A stretch of 64,000 nt of DNA from Telmatospirillum siberiense (GTDB lineage: Bacteria; Pseudomonadota; Alphaproteobacteria; Rhodospirillales; Magnetospirillaceae): positions 393,963 through 457,962 of the forward strand of contig NZ_PIUM01000001.1 in NCBI RefSeq assembly GCF_002845745.1, written 5' to 3'. Numbering within the stretch: the first letter of the stretch is position 1; every line of letters begins with the position of its first letter. The position numbers and the translations under genes are program-made. This document shows, in pieces, positions 1 to 9,245 of the stretch. Below the pieces are notes generated by a model that had not been told where the DNA came from, made no database searches, and was given only the letters and a program-made list of their open reading frames with translations.

Positions 1-134
1 GCCGTCGACCCGCCTAGGGAGCGGTTCTTTTCCATCAAAAGAACGGAACGTCCCAATTCCCGTGCCTCGATGGCGGCGGCCAGGCCGGCGCCGCCGCCGC
101 CGATCACCAGGACATCCCACGTTTCCGTCACCAT
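1..134 (-). CDS. FAD-dependent oxidoreductase, fumarate reductase/succinate dehydrogenase flavoprotein-like (5' part only)
   Basis: Only the first 44 codons are inside the window; the gene runs off the left edge. The translation from the ATG at 134 opens with a textbook N-terminal FAD-binding strand-turn-helix (DVLVIGGGGAGLAAAIEAR, about residues 7-25) followed by an acidic/basic strand (VLLMEKN) and a G-G-S segment, as in flavoprotein subunits of fumarate reductase, KsdD or TcuA-like enzymes. It diverges from tcuA, which also starts with an FAD-binding fold, so the two flavoproteins share about 260 bp of control region. The substrate cannot be told from this fragment. Confidence 0.75.
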   Translation of the reverse strand, partial: MVTETWDVLVIGGGGAGLAAAIEARELGRSVLLMEKNRSLGGST

Positions 135-210
135 TCCGGTTGCCGTCTCATCTCGTCGGCCGCTTGTCATGCAGTGTCATCCGGATCCCTGTGACCTTAA
201 GTTGTAAAAT

Positions 211-228
211 ACCATCGTATACAATGGT
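211..228. promoter_or_regulatory. Palindromic operator candidate centred on GTATAC (site 1)
   Basis: An 18-bp near-perfect palindrome ACCAT(C)GTATAC(A)ATGGT with one mismatched pair, 78 bp upstream of the divergent flavoprotein start. GTATAC-centred sites with TTG/CAA or ATG/CAT arms are typical of GntR-family FCD regulators. A related palindrome lies at 280-291. Confidence 0.5.
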
Positions 229-260
229 GTTCTATCGGTTTGTCATGCTCGCATGACGTG

Positions 261-291
261 TTGACGCTATTTGTATATCAATGTATACAAT
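261..291 (+). promoter_or_regulatory. Probable tcuAB promoter with overlapping GTATAC operator (site 2)
   Basis: TTGACG at 261-266 and TATACA at 284-289 are separated by 17 bp, a good sigma-70 match. The -10 lies inside the near-palindrome AATGTATACAAT (280-291), which has the same GTATAC core as site 1. A repressor bound here would block RNA polymerase. The regulator is not identified; a GntR/FCD protein is the best guess from the site shape. Confidence 0.5.
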
Positions 292-392
292 CGTCGACAG
301 AAACGGGGCGGCGCCATCCAGAAGGCCTGTGCTCCGGGACGCGACCGCGACTGGCTGAGCATCCATCAGCCTCTGACAATGGGACCCTGGGG

Positions 393-1790
393 ATGACCGA
401 TCTTTCGAAACCTTATGACGTCTTGGTGGTCGGCGGCGGCAACGCGGCCCTTTGCGCGGCGATCTCCGCCCGCGAAGCGGGGGCCAGCGTACTGATCCTC
501 GAACATGCGCCGAAGGCCTTCCGCGGCGGCAACAGCCGGCATACCCGCAATTTGCGGACGATGCACCAGGCGCCCACCGCGACGCTGACCGAGGCCTATC
601 TGGAAGAGGAATATTGGGAAGACCTGCGGCGGGTCACCGGCGGCGAGACCAACGAGGAATTGGCCCGCCTCACCATTCGCTCCACCGCCGACGCCCTGCC
701 CTGGATGGAGGAGCATGGCGTCTGTTTCCAGCCTTCCTTGAGCGGGACGCTCAGTCTGTCGCGCACCAACGCCTTCTTTCTTGGTGGCGGCAAGGCTCTG
801 GTCAACGCCTATTATCTGACGGCCGAGCGGATGGGGATCGACATCCTCTATGATACTGAAGTGACCCATCTCGCCCTTGAGGATGGGGAAATCCGTTCGG
901 CGACCATCACCTGCCGCGGTTTTCCCGAAACCGTCAGGGCGCGGACGGTGGTCGCCGCCTCGGGCGGGTTCCAGGCCAACATCGGCTGGCTGAGGCGTTA
1001 TTGGGGCGAAGCCGCCGACAATTTCCTCATTCGCGGCACCTCCTACGCGCAAGGGAAAATTCTCGCCGATCTGTCGGAGCAGGGGGTGATGACGGCGGGC
1101 GATCCCAAGCAATGCCATGCCGTCGCCATCGACGCGCGAGCGCCGAAAATGGACGGCGGCATCGTGACCCGCCTCGATTGCGTGCCCTTCAGTATCGTGG
1201 TCAACCGCAATGCCCAGCGGTTCTATGACGAGGGCGAGGATTTCTGGCCGAAGCGCTATGCCATCTGGGGCCGGTTGGTTGCCCAGCAGGAGGCGCAGAT
1301 CGGCTATTCCATCATCGATGCCAAATGCATCGAGCTTTTCATGCCTTCGGTGTTTCCCCCGGTGAAAGCCGACACTATCGCCGAACTGGCGGTCAAGCTG
1401 GGGCTGGAGCCTGGCGCCCTGGAGAAGACCGTCGCCGACTACAACGAGGCCGTGCGGCCGGGGACCTTCGATCACCGGGTTTTGGACGATTGCCGGACGG
1501 ATGGCCTGTCGCCGCCGAAGACCCATTGGGCGCGGCGCATCGACACGCCGCCCTTCTACGGTTATCCGCTGCGTCCCGGCATCACCTTCACCTATCTGGG
1601 GGTGAAGGTCGACGAACGGGCCCGCGTGATGCTGAGCGACGGCAGGCCCACCGCCAATCTGTTCGCCGCCGGGGAAATCATGGCCGGCAATATCCTGGGA
1701 CGCGGCTATCTGGCCGGCATCGGGATGGCCATCGGGACGGTTTTTGGTCTGATCGCCGGCAGGGAGGCCGCGAAGCATGCGCACAACTGA
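393..1790 (+). CDS. tcuA: FAD-dependent tricarballylate dehydrogenase TcuA
   Basis: A 465-residue flavoprotein that oxidises tricarballylate to cis-aconitate in the family's characterised member. The N-terminal FAD motif is GGGNAALCAA at residues 14-23, followed by the RGGNSRHTRNLR segment. A second FAD contact, LFAAGEIMAGNILGRGYLAGIGM, is near the C-terminus as in fumarate reductase flavoproteins. The ATG at 393 was chosen because homology begins six residues later; an earlier in-frame start at 240 would cross the promoter. The gene overlaps tcuB by 14 bp, so the pair is translationally coupled. The known partner TcuB re-oxidises its FADH2. No TcuC transporter or TcuR regulator is in view. 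Confidence 0.88.
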   Translation: MTDLSKPYDVLVVGGGNAALCAAISAREAGASVLILEHAPKAFRGGNSRHTRNLRTMHQAPTATLTEAYLEEEYWEDLRRVTGGETNEELARLTIRSTADALPWMEEHGVCFQPSLSGTLSLSRTNAFFLGGGKALVNAYYLTAERMGIDILYDTEVTHLALEDGEIRSATITCRGFPETVRARTVVAASGGFQANIGWLRRYWGEAADNFLIRGTSYAQGKILADLSEQGVMTAGDPKQCHAVAIDARAPKMDGGIVTRLDCVPFSIVVNRNAQRFYDEGEDFWPKRYAIWGRLVAQQEAQIGYSIIDAKCIELFMPSVFPPVKADTIAELAVKLGLEPGALEKTVADYNEAVRPGTFDHRVLDDCRTDGLSPPKTHWARRIDTPPFYGYPLRPGITFTYLGVKVDERARVMLSDGRPTANLFAAGEIMAGNILGRGYLAGIGMAIGTVFGLIAGREAAKHAHN

Positions 1791-2868
1791 CAGCCTGCTG
1801 GAGGCTCGCCGCGAGCTCGAAATCTGCAACGCCTGCCGCTATTGCGAAGGCTTCTGCGCGGTCTTTCCGGCCATGGAACTGCGCCGCGTCTTCAACAATG
1901 GCGACCTCAGCTATCTGGCCAATCTCTGCCACAATTGCCGGGGGTGCTACTACGCCTGCCAATATGCTCCGCCGCACGAATTCGGCATCAATATGCCGAG
2001 GACCTTCGCCGAGTTGCGGGCCGAGACCTACGAGGAATACGCTTGGCCGGGTTTCCTGGCGGGGGCCTTCCGCCGTAACGGCGCCGTCATCGCGATTCTG
2101 ACCGCCCTGTGCCTGGCCGGCGTTCTCATAGCCGCCGCGCTTTTCCAATCCCCGGCGGTTCTGTTCGGTTCGCATGCCGGACCGGGTGCGTTCTACGCGG
2201 TGATTCCCCATGGCGTGATGGTGGCCGTGGCCGGCGTGACCGGGCTTTTCGCGCTTTTCGCCCTTCTGGTCGGGTTCATTCGTTTCTGGAGCGACATCGG
2301 CGGTCGGGCGGGCGATTTTTTCCGCCCCGCACCCTTGGCCCGTGCCCTGGGCGATATCCTGACCTTGCGCAATCTGGGCGAGGAGCATGGCTGCAACGAC
2401 CAGGACGAGGCCTTCTCCTCCCTGCGCCGCCGGTTCCACCATGCGCTGTTTTACGGTTTCCTGGCCTGCTTCGCCTCGACCGCGACGGCCACATTTTACG
2501 AATATGGCCTGTCGATGATTTCGCCCTTCCATCTGTTCAGCCTGCCCGTGGTGCTGGGCACGGTGGGCGGCATCGGCATCGTCGTCGGTTGTGCCGGCAT
2601 GCTGTGGCTCAAAATGGCCAGCGACCAGGCGCCCGGCGCCCGTCGCCTGTTGGGCGGCGACGTCGCCTTCGTCCTGCTGCTCGCCTTGTCCTCGGTCAGC
2701 GGACTGACCTTGCTGGCCCTGCGCGGAACATCGGGCATGGGCATCACCCTGGCCCTGCATCTGGGGTTCGTCCTGACGTTGTTCCTGTCGCTGCCTTACA
2801 GCAAGTTCGTCCATGCCATCTATCGGGCGGGCGCCTTGCTGCGCTATGCCCTGGAAAGGCGGTCGTAA
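1777..2868 (+). CDS. tcuB: Tricarballylate utilization Fe-S membrane protein TcuB
   Basis: A 363-residue protein that in the TcuAB system carries electrons from the reduced flavin of TcuA to the quinone pool. Two N-terminal cysteine clusters (CNACRYCEGFC near residues 16-26 and CHNCRGCYYAC near 49-59) fit two Fe-S clusters. About six hydrophobic segments follow (including near residues 97-117, 145-170 and 228-300), giving a membrane anchor of the CitB/TcuB type. The start overlaps the 3' end of tcuA by 14 bp. Family members also serve citrate utilization, so the substrate assignment rests on the TcuA neighbour. Confidence 0.87.
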   Translation: MRTTDSLLEARRELEICNACRYCEGFCAVFPAMELRRVFNNGDLSYLANLCHNCRGCYYACQYAPPHEFGINMPRTFAELRAETYEEYAWPGFLAGAFRRNGAVIAILTALCLAGVLIAAALFQSPAVLFGSHAGPGAFYAVIPHGVMVAVAGVTGLFALFALLVGFIRFWSDIGGRAGDFFRPAPLARALGDILTLRNLGEEHGCNDQDEAFSSLRRRFHHALFYGFLACFASTATATFYEYGLSMISPFHLFSLPVVLGTVGGIGIVVGCAGMLWLKMASDQAPGARRLLGGDVAFVLLLALSSVSGLTLLALRGTSGMGITLALHLGFVLTLFLSLPYSKFVHAIYRAGALLRYALERRS

Positions 2869-3050
2869 GGGGCGAAATCTCCATCTTCGCTGACGGACAG
2901 GGCTGAACGTGAGCCGCGGGCACCTCTTACGACGCCCGGACCAGACGTTAACCTGAACAGGTTGCCCTTGGTCCCCTGCAAGACGCGTTGAAGGATTGCC
3001 AAGGGTATGGTAACCCATGGATCCGTTTCGAGGCGAAGAGGGAGTTCGGC

Positions 3051-3350
3051 ATGTCCAAGGTCCGCATCTATCGTCCGGCCAAGAGCGCCATGCAGTCCGG
3101 GCGCGCCAACAGCCGGCAATGGATTGTCGAGTTCGAGCCGTCCGATCGCAAGGAACCCGATCCCCTGATGGGGTGGAACGGTTCGCATGATACCTTGGCC
3201 CAGTTGCGGATGCGCTTCGCCACCAGGGAGGACGCCGTCGCCTTCGCCGAGCGTGAAGGGCTGGCTTACGACGTGGCCGACGAGCGTCCGCTGAAACAGG
3301 TGAAGCCTAAAAGCTACGCCGATAATTTCCGCTTCGACCGGGTCGTCTGA
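3051..3350 (+). CDS. NADH dehydrogenase (complex I) accessory subunit, NDUFS4-like
   Basis: A 99-residue protein of the ETC complex I 21-kDa subunit family (NDUFS4 / AQDQ), an accessory subunit restricted to mitochondria and alphaproteobacteria. Diagnostic segments are the start MSKVRIYRPAKSAMQSGR, the W-x-I/V-E-F strand, the M-G-W-x-G-S-x-D motif and the C-terminal K-x-Y-A-D-N-F-x-x-R. The ATG at 3051 was chosen over an upstream in-frame start because homology starts exactly there. It stands alone just before a tRNA gene, a position in which I expect no operon partners. Confidence 0.85.
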   Translation: MSKVRIYRPAKSAMQSGRANSRQWIVEFEPSDRKEPDPLMGWNGSHDTLAQLRMRFATREDAVAFAEREGLAYDVADERPLKQVKPKSYADNFRFDRVV

Positions 3351-3394
3351 TCCGGATCGCTCCTCCGGCCCGGTTTCAGGCCGGAAGGTCCCGC

Positions 3395-3471
3395 GGCCCC
3401 GTAGCTCAGTTGGATAGAGCACTCGCCTTCTAAGCGAGTTGTCGCTGGTTCGAATCCAGCCGGGGTCGCCA
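3395..3471 (+). tRNA. tRNA-Arg(TCT)
   Basis: A 77-nt cloverleaf. The acceptor GGCCCCG (3395-3401) pairs with CGGGGTC (3461-3467), and the D-arm is GCTCAGTTGGATAGAGC. The anticodon stem is CTCGC/GCGAG around the loop CTTCTAA (anticodon TCT, 3429-3431) and the T-arm is GCTGG-TTCGAAT-CCAGC. CCA is encoded (3469-3471). A T-rich run just downstream (3475-3480) may terminate transcription. Confidence 0.95.
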
Positions 3472-3646
3472 ATCTTTTTTGTCCTTTTCTACAATCGGCG
3501 GCGACCGCGTTCGAGCCTTGATCGGCAAACGCCGGAACTCGCCGATTTTCAGCGTCCTTCCGGTCGCCTACTGCCTTCCTGAAGGGCGCTGACCGGGCCT
3601 CCACTGCGCCGGAACCTGGATCTCGTTGACAGGGAGTGTCTTTAAG

Positions 3647-3681
3647 ACCATCATTTCGTCAGTTATCGAAATGACGATGGT
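3647..3681. promoter_or_regulatory. ArsR operator candidate upstream of the ars operon
   Basis: An imperfect dyad with arms ACCATC/GATGGT on the outside and ATTTCG (3653-3658)/CGAAAT (3667-3672) inside. It ends 11 bp before the arsR start. The position and dyad symmetry fit autoregulation by the ArsR repressor. Confidence 0.55.
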
Positions 3682-3692
3682 GATCTCCCTTC

Positions 3693-4115
3693 ATGCTTGA
3701 AACCTTTGAAACCGTTTCCAAAGCCGTTGCCGATCCCAGCCGGGTGCGCATCCTGAAGCTTCTGGAAGGCGGCGAGCTGTGCGTCTGCCAGGTTACCGCC
3801 GTGTTGGATCTCGCGCCCGCCACCGTTTCGAAGCATCTGGCCATGCTGAAAATCGCGGGATTGCTCCAACAACGCCGGGACGGCAAGTGGGTCTACTACC
3901 GGCTGGCTGAACGGGAACTCAATCCTTGCGCCCGCAAATTCCTGGGCCTGATCGGCGGATGTCTCAATGAGGATCCGACCATCGAGGAAGACCGCCGGAT
4001 GCTGGCCTTGGTCAACGCGGTTCCGGTGCAGGTTCTTTGCAACGAAGGGCGCGCCGCTCTCGCTTCGAACGCTCCGGCCTCCAAGGCGCCATCCTGCTGC
4101 GGAGGGCCTTCGTGA
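3693..4115 (+). CDS. arsR: Arsenic-responsive repressor ArsR
   Basis: A 140-residue ArsR/SmtB-family winged-helix repressor that releases the ars promoter when it binds As(III). The metal-binding signature ELCVC puts Cys30 and Cys32 in the third helix, and the DNA-reading helix is LAPATVSKHLAML. The C-terminal tail ends in SCCGGPS, with an extra Cys pair that could add arsenite ligands. It is the first gene of an arsR-arsC-acr3-arsD-arsA operon, and an inverted repeat lies just upstream. Confidence 0.92.
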   Translation: MLETFETVSKAVADPSRVRILKLLEGGELCVCQVTAVLDLAPATVSKHLAMLKIAGLLQQRRDGKWVYYRLAERELNPCARKFLGLIGGCLNEDPTIEEDRRMLALVNAVPVQVLCNEGRAALASNAPASKAPSCCGGPS

Positions 4116-4200
4116 GCGCGAAGCCTTCGCCGGGACGATATCGGCCGAGCCCCCAGAGACCACCGAACCCCTGAAAACCTTAGAAGGATCGACAGCGATC

Positions 4201-4659
4201 ATGACCGACAAACCCATCAATGTTCTCGTCCTTTGCACCGGGAACAGCGCGCGCAGCGTCCTGGGCGAATGCCTGATCAATCGCCTGGGGGGAGGCAAGT
4301 GGAAGGCCTACAGCGCCGGCAGTCATCCGACCGGGCGGGTCAACCCGTTTTCCATCGAAGTGCTCAAGGAGAATGGATATTCCACCGAAGGGCTGCGCTC
4401 GAAATCGTGGGACGAATTCGCCCTGCCGGACGCGCCCAGGATGGATCTGGTGATTACCGTCTGCGACAACGCCGCCGGTGAGGTCTGCCCGATCTGGCCG
4501 GGCCATCCCTCCAAGGTCCATATCGGTTTCCCCGATCCCGCCCATGCCCAGGGCACGCACCAGGAACGGCTGGCAGAGTTCCGCAAGGTCTACGCCATGA
4601 TCGAAACCAAAATCCGCAAGCTGATCGATGTCGGTCCGGAACGCGCGGGAGAAGTTTGA
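4201..4659 (+). CDS. arsC: Arsenate reductase, low-molecular-weight phosphatase type
   Basis: A 152-residue reductase of As(V) to As(III) of the LMW tyrosine phosphatase fold. The P-loop CTGNSARS starts at Cys12. Two further cysteines, Cys88 and Cys96 (VITVCDNAAGEVCP), complete the redox triad of thioredoxin-linked ArsC. The ATG at 4201 follows a long upstream open frame without homology, and the protein starts close to the P-loop as in the family. Its TGA overlaps the acr3 ATG by one base. Confidence 0.92.
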   Translation: MTDKPINVLVLCTGNSARSVLGECLINRLGGGKWKAYSAGSHPTGRVNPFSIEVLKENGYSTEGLRSKSWDEFALPDAPRMDLVITVCDNAAGEVCPIWPGHPSKVHIGFPDPAHAQGTHQERLAEFRKVYAMIETKIRKLIDVGPERAGEV

Positions 4660-5774
4660 TGTCAAGACGGGATGTCGTCACGAAGGGGGCCGCCGCCAAG
4701 GCCCCGATGGGGGTTTTCGAGCGCTATCTGACGCTCTGGGTCGCCTTGTGCATCATCGCCGGCGTTACCCTTGGCCATTTTCTTCCCGCGCCGTTTCACG
4801 CCATCGGGCGGATGGAGGTGGCCCAGGTCAATCTGCCGGTGGCGGTGCTGATCTGGCTGATGATCATTCCCATGCTGTTGAAGATCGACTTCGGCGCCCT
4901 GCACCGGGTCCGGGAGCATTGGAAGGGCATCGGCGTCACCCTGTTCATCAACTGGGCGGTCAAGCCGTTCTCCATGGCGCTGTTGGGCTATGTCTTCATC
5001 AGCACCCTGTTTCGTCCCTATCTTCCGGCCGGGCAGATCGACAGCTATATCGCTGGACTGATCCTGCTGGCCGCCGCCCCCTGCACGGCCATGGTCTTCG
5101 TCTGGAGCAACCTTTGCGAGGGCGAGCCGCATTTCACCTTGTCGCAGGTGGCGTTGAACGACACCATCATGGTTTTCGCCTTTGCCCCGATCGTCGGCCT
5201 GCTGCTGGGGCTGTCTTCCATCACCGTGCCGTGGGACACCCTGCTGCTGTCGGTGCTGCTCTATATCGTCGTGCCGGTCATCGTCTCGCAACTCCTGCGC
5301 AAGGCGCTCTTGGCGAATGGCCCGCAAGCGCTGGCCGTCACGCTGGCGAAACTCGGGCCTCTTTCCCTGCTGGCGCTGTTGACCACCCTGGTCCTGCTGT
5401 TCGCTTTTCAGGGCGAGCAGATCATCACCCAGCCGCTGATCATCCTGATGCTGGCGGTGCCGATCACCATCCAGGTCTATTTCAATTCCGGCTTGGCTTA
5501 TCTGCTCAACAGGAAGCTGGGGGTCGCCCATTGTGTCGCCGGCCCGTCGGCGCTGATCGGCGCCAGCAATTTCTTCGAACTGGCCGTGGCGGCCGCCATC
5601 AGCCTGTTCGGCTTCCAGTCGGGGGCGGCGCTGGCCACGGTGGTCGGCGTGCTGATCGAGGTTCCGGTGATGCTCTCGGTGGTCAAGATCGTCAACAGTT
5701 CCAAGGATTGGTACGAAGCCGGGGCGGGGATCGAGGACGTCGTTCCCGTTATTCAAGAAGAGCCCCGGCCCTGA
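4659..5774 (+). CDS. acr3: Arsenite efflux permease Acr3
   Basis: A 371-residue integral membrane protein with about ten transmembrane segments, of the ACR3 (BASS superfamily) arsenite exporters. The key motif AAPCTAMVFVWSNL holds the conserved transmembrane cysteine, and ALNDTIMVFAFAPI and GASNFFELAVAAAI are family landmarks. The true start is the ATG at 4659 (TGATG junction with arsC). Acr3 alone uses the proton-motive force, but the downstream ArsA suggests ATP-driven export here. Confidence 0.92.
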   Translation: MSRRDVVTKGAAAKAPMGVFERYLTLWVALCIIAGVTLGHFLPAPFHAIGRMEVAQVNLPVAVLIWLMIIPMLLKIDFGALHRVREHWKGIGVTLFINWAVKPFSMALLGYVFISTLFRPYLPAGQIDSYIAGLILLAAAPCTAMVFVWSNLCEGEPHFTLSQVALNDTIMVFAFAPIVGLLLGLSSITVPWDTLLLSVLLYIVVPVIVSQLLRKALLANGPQALAVTLAKLGPLSLLALLTTLVLLFAFQGEQIITQPLIILMLAVPITIQVYFNSGLAYLLNRKLGVAHCVAGPSALIGASNFFELAVAAAISLFGFQSGAALATVVGVLIEVPVMLSVVKIVNSSKDWYEAGAGIEDVVPVIQEEPRP

Positions 5775-5840
5775 CGCAAAACTATCGCAAGGTGGTTTCC
5801 AGTGATGCCGACCGCTTGCGAGGATGAAAAAGGCAAAGCC

Positions 5841-6206
5841 ATGAAAAAACTTGAAATCTACGACCCGGCCATGTGTTGCTCGACCGGCGTTTGCGGTCCC
5901 GAGGTCGATCCCGTGCTGGTGACTTTCGCAGCCGACCTGAAATGGCTGGCCGAGCGGGGGGTGAGCGTGCAGCGTTACAATCTCGGTCAAGATCCTCAGG
6001 CCTTCGCCGCCAATCCGGCCGTGCTCAGGGAGATGGAGGCCGGAATGGACCGGTTGCCGATCATCGTCCTTGATGGGCATATCGTTTCGACCGGTGTCTA
6101 TCCGTCGCGGGACCAGTTGACACGGAAGCTTGGCCTCCCGAACGAGGAGCCCCCCCGCGAGAAAGCGTCTTCCTGCTGCTCTCCCAAGTCGGGCTGTTGC
6201 GGGTGA
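5841..6206 (+). CDS. arsD: Arsenite metallochaperone ArsD
   Basis: A 121-residue metallochaperone that passes As(III) to ArsA. All cysteines of the E. coli protein are present at equal numbering: Cys12-Cys13 and Cys18 (CCSTGVC), Cys112-Cys113 and Cys119-Cys120. The ATG at 5841 aligns these positions exactly. An in-frame ATG at 5802 would add 13 non-homologous residues. Spacing to arsA is 7 bp. Confidence 0.93.
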   Translation: MKKLEIYDPAMCCSTGVCGPEVDPVLVTFAADLKWLAERGVSVQRYNLGQDPQAFAANPAVLREMEAGMDRLPIIVLDGHIVSTGVYPSRDQLTRKLGLPNEEPPREKASSCCSPKSGCCG

Positions 6207-6213
6207 TCCCGTC

Positions 6214-7914
<1,701 letters not shown>

Positions 7915-7926
7915 TTCTTTCGGCCC

Positions 7927-8742
7927 TCAGCCTTTTTCCCGGCCGAGCGACGGCGGCAGTTCGGTGGTTTCGGTGGAGGCCAACTGCGCCTTCGATGCCA
8001 TCCGATGGAGCGACGTCTCCAGCCGGTCATTGGCCTTTTGCATTTCGTCGAGGAATTCGCGGACCAGCGCGATGTGGGTATGGGCCGCCGTCCGCGCGGC
8101 GTCGGGCGAGCCGGCCATGATGGCCTCGTAGATGGCGCGATGCTGCTGGGCGTTCAGTTCGTGGTAGCCGGTGCGCGGATGCAGGCGTCCCCGGTTATGA
8201 ATGACGTCGTTGCGAAGCAGGCCCGACATTCCGCGCATCACATGCAGGATGGTCATGTTGTGACAGGCTTCGTAGATGGATAGATGAAAGTCGGCATCGG
8301 CTTGCGCCTCGGCCCCGGCATCGGATTGCTTGTGCAGTTCCATCAGCCGTTCGAAGCAATGGGCGATATTGTCGCGATCGACGCTGGTGGCCCGCAACGC
8401 CGCGAAATAAGTCGCCTCGCGCTCGATGATCAGACGGAACTCGAGGTAATCGTCGAAGCGCTCGGGGCGCCCCTCGTAAAGAGCGGTGAGCGAGGTCGAG
8501 TTTCCCTCCGCGGTCGGATCCGCCACGTGCAGTCCATCCCGCTGCATCTGCAGAAGCCCTTCGGAATCGAGCTTGGCCAGCGCACTGCGTACGGTCGGTC
8601 GCGATGTGTCGAAACGTTCCGCCAGTTCTCTTTCCGACGGTATGCGGGTGCCGGGTGGAAGCGCGCCCTCATAGATCAGGTCGCGGATCTGGTCGGCAAT
8701 CGCATCGGAAAGACGTGGCGGGCGCACAGCCTGGAAGACCAT
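7927..8742 (-). CDS. GntR-family transcriptional regulator, FCD (FadR/LldR/PdhR) subfamily
   Basis: A 271-residue regulator. The N-terminal winged helix shows the GntR signature LPPGTRIPSERELAERFDTSRPTVRSALAKLDSEGLL (about residues 28-65). The C-terminal FCD helical domain carries the metal/ligand residues D-x-x-F-H at DADFHLSIYEACHN and later His residues. It diverges from the D-lactate dehydrogenase gene, so control of lactate or glycolate oxidation (LldR/GlcC-like) is the likely role. ATG at 8742 is preferred to a TTG two codons upstream. Its operator may be the dyad at 8983-9005. Confidence 0.88.
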   Translation of the reverse strand: MVFQAVRPPRLSDAIADQIRDLIYEGALPPGTRIPSERELAERFDTSRPTVRSALAKLDSEGLLQMQRDGLHVADPTAEGNSTSLTALYEGRPERFDDYLEFRLIIEREATYFAALRATSVDRDNIAHCFERLMELHKQSDAGAEAQADADFHLSIYEACHNMTILHVMRGMSGLLRNDVIHNRGRLHPRTGYHELNAQQHRAIYEAIMAGSPDAARTAAHTHIALVREFLDEMQKANDRLETSLHRMASKAQLASTETTELPPSLGREKG

Positions 8743-8836
8743 GGCCAAAACCTTGCTTTGCTAATATTCCCAAGAGCATAGCATTTGTACACCGAACATC
8801 ACAATGGATGATCCGTTTTCCTCGCGCCATCTTCAG

Positions 8837-9067
8837 TGGATAACTCTTTTTCACACTTTTCATCTTTCCTGTTCGCTGAGACGCTGGCTTTCCCCGCCCA
8901 GGCCGGCCCGCCGCTCATCGGGAGGGTTTTGCCCGTGAGGGGCAGGCGGATGAAAATAGACTTCGGCGGGGATTTCCATCGTGGAATTGGTCAGGGAACA
9001 ATTCCTGGATCGGACTGAGAGAAAGTTTTTTGTCAGTGGCAATTTTAGTGGTAAAAAGAGTTATCCA
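8837..9067. repeat. Perfect 15-bp inverted repeat framing the GntR/D-LDH control region
   Basis: TGGATAACTCTTTTT (8837-8851) recurs inverted as AAAAAGAGTTATCCA (9053-9067), with about 200 bp between. This lies in the 503-bp divergent intergenic region (8743-9245). It could be a pair of distant operator half-sites or the ends of a small decayed mobile element. Nothing else coding is visible in the region. Confidence 0.55.
8983..9005. promoter_or_regulatory. Dyad operator candidate for the GntR/FCD regulator
   Basis: Arms GGAATTG and CAATTCC are perfectly inverted around a 9-bp centre that starts GTC and ends GAA. The inner part (TTGGT...AACAA) resembles the TTGGT-N-ACCAA sites of PdhR/LldR-type regulators. 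It lies between the divergent regulator and the lactate dehydrogenase gene it would control. Confidence 0.45.
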
Positions 9068-9245
9068 TTGCGTTGCGTGGGGCATCAAAAAAGGGGAGTT
9101 CCCGCCGTCGCATGGTCAAAAAAACATGCTCCGTTCGGGTTTCACGACGGTCGCCACCAGGGAGGAGGGGCCTTCCGCGACACCTTGAATCGAGGGCGCT
9201 GATTTTCCGGCTTTTCCGGAGAATCGATCAGGGAGCCCAGACACC

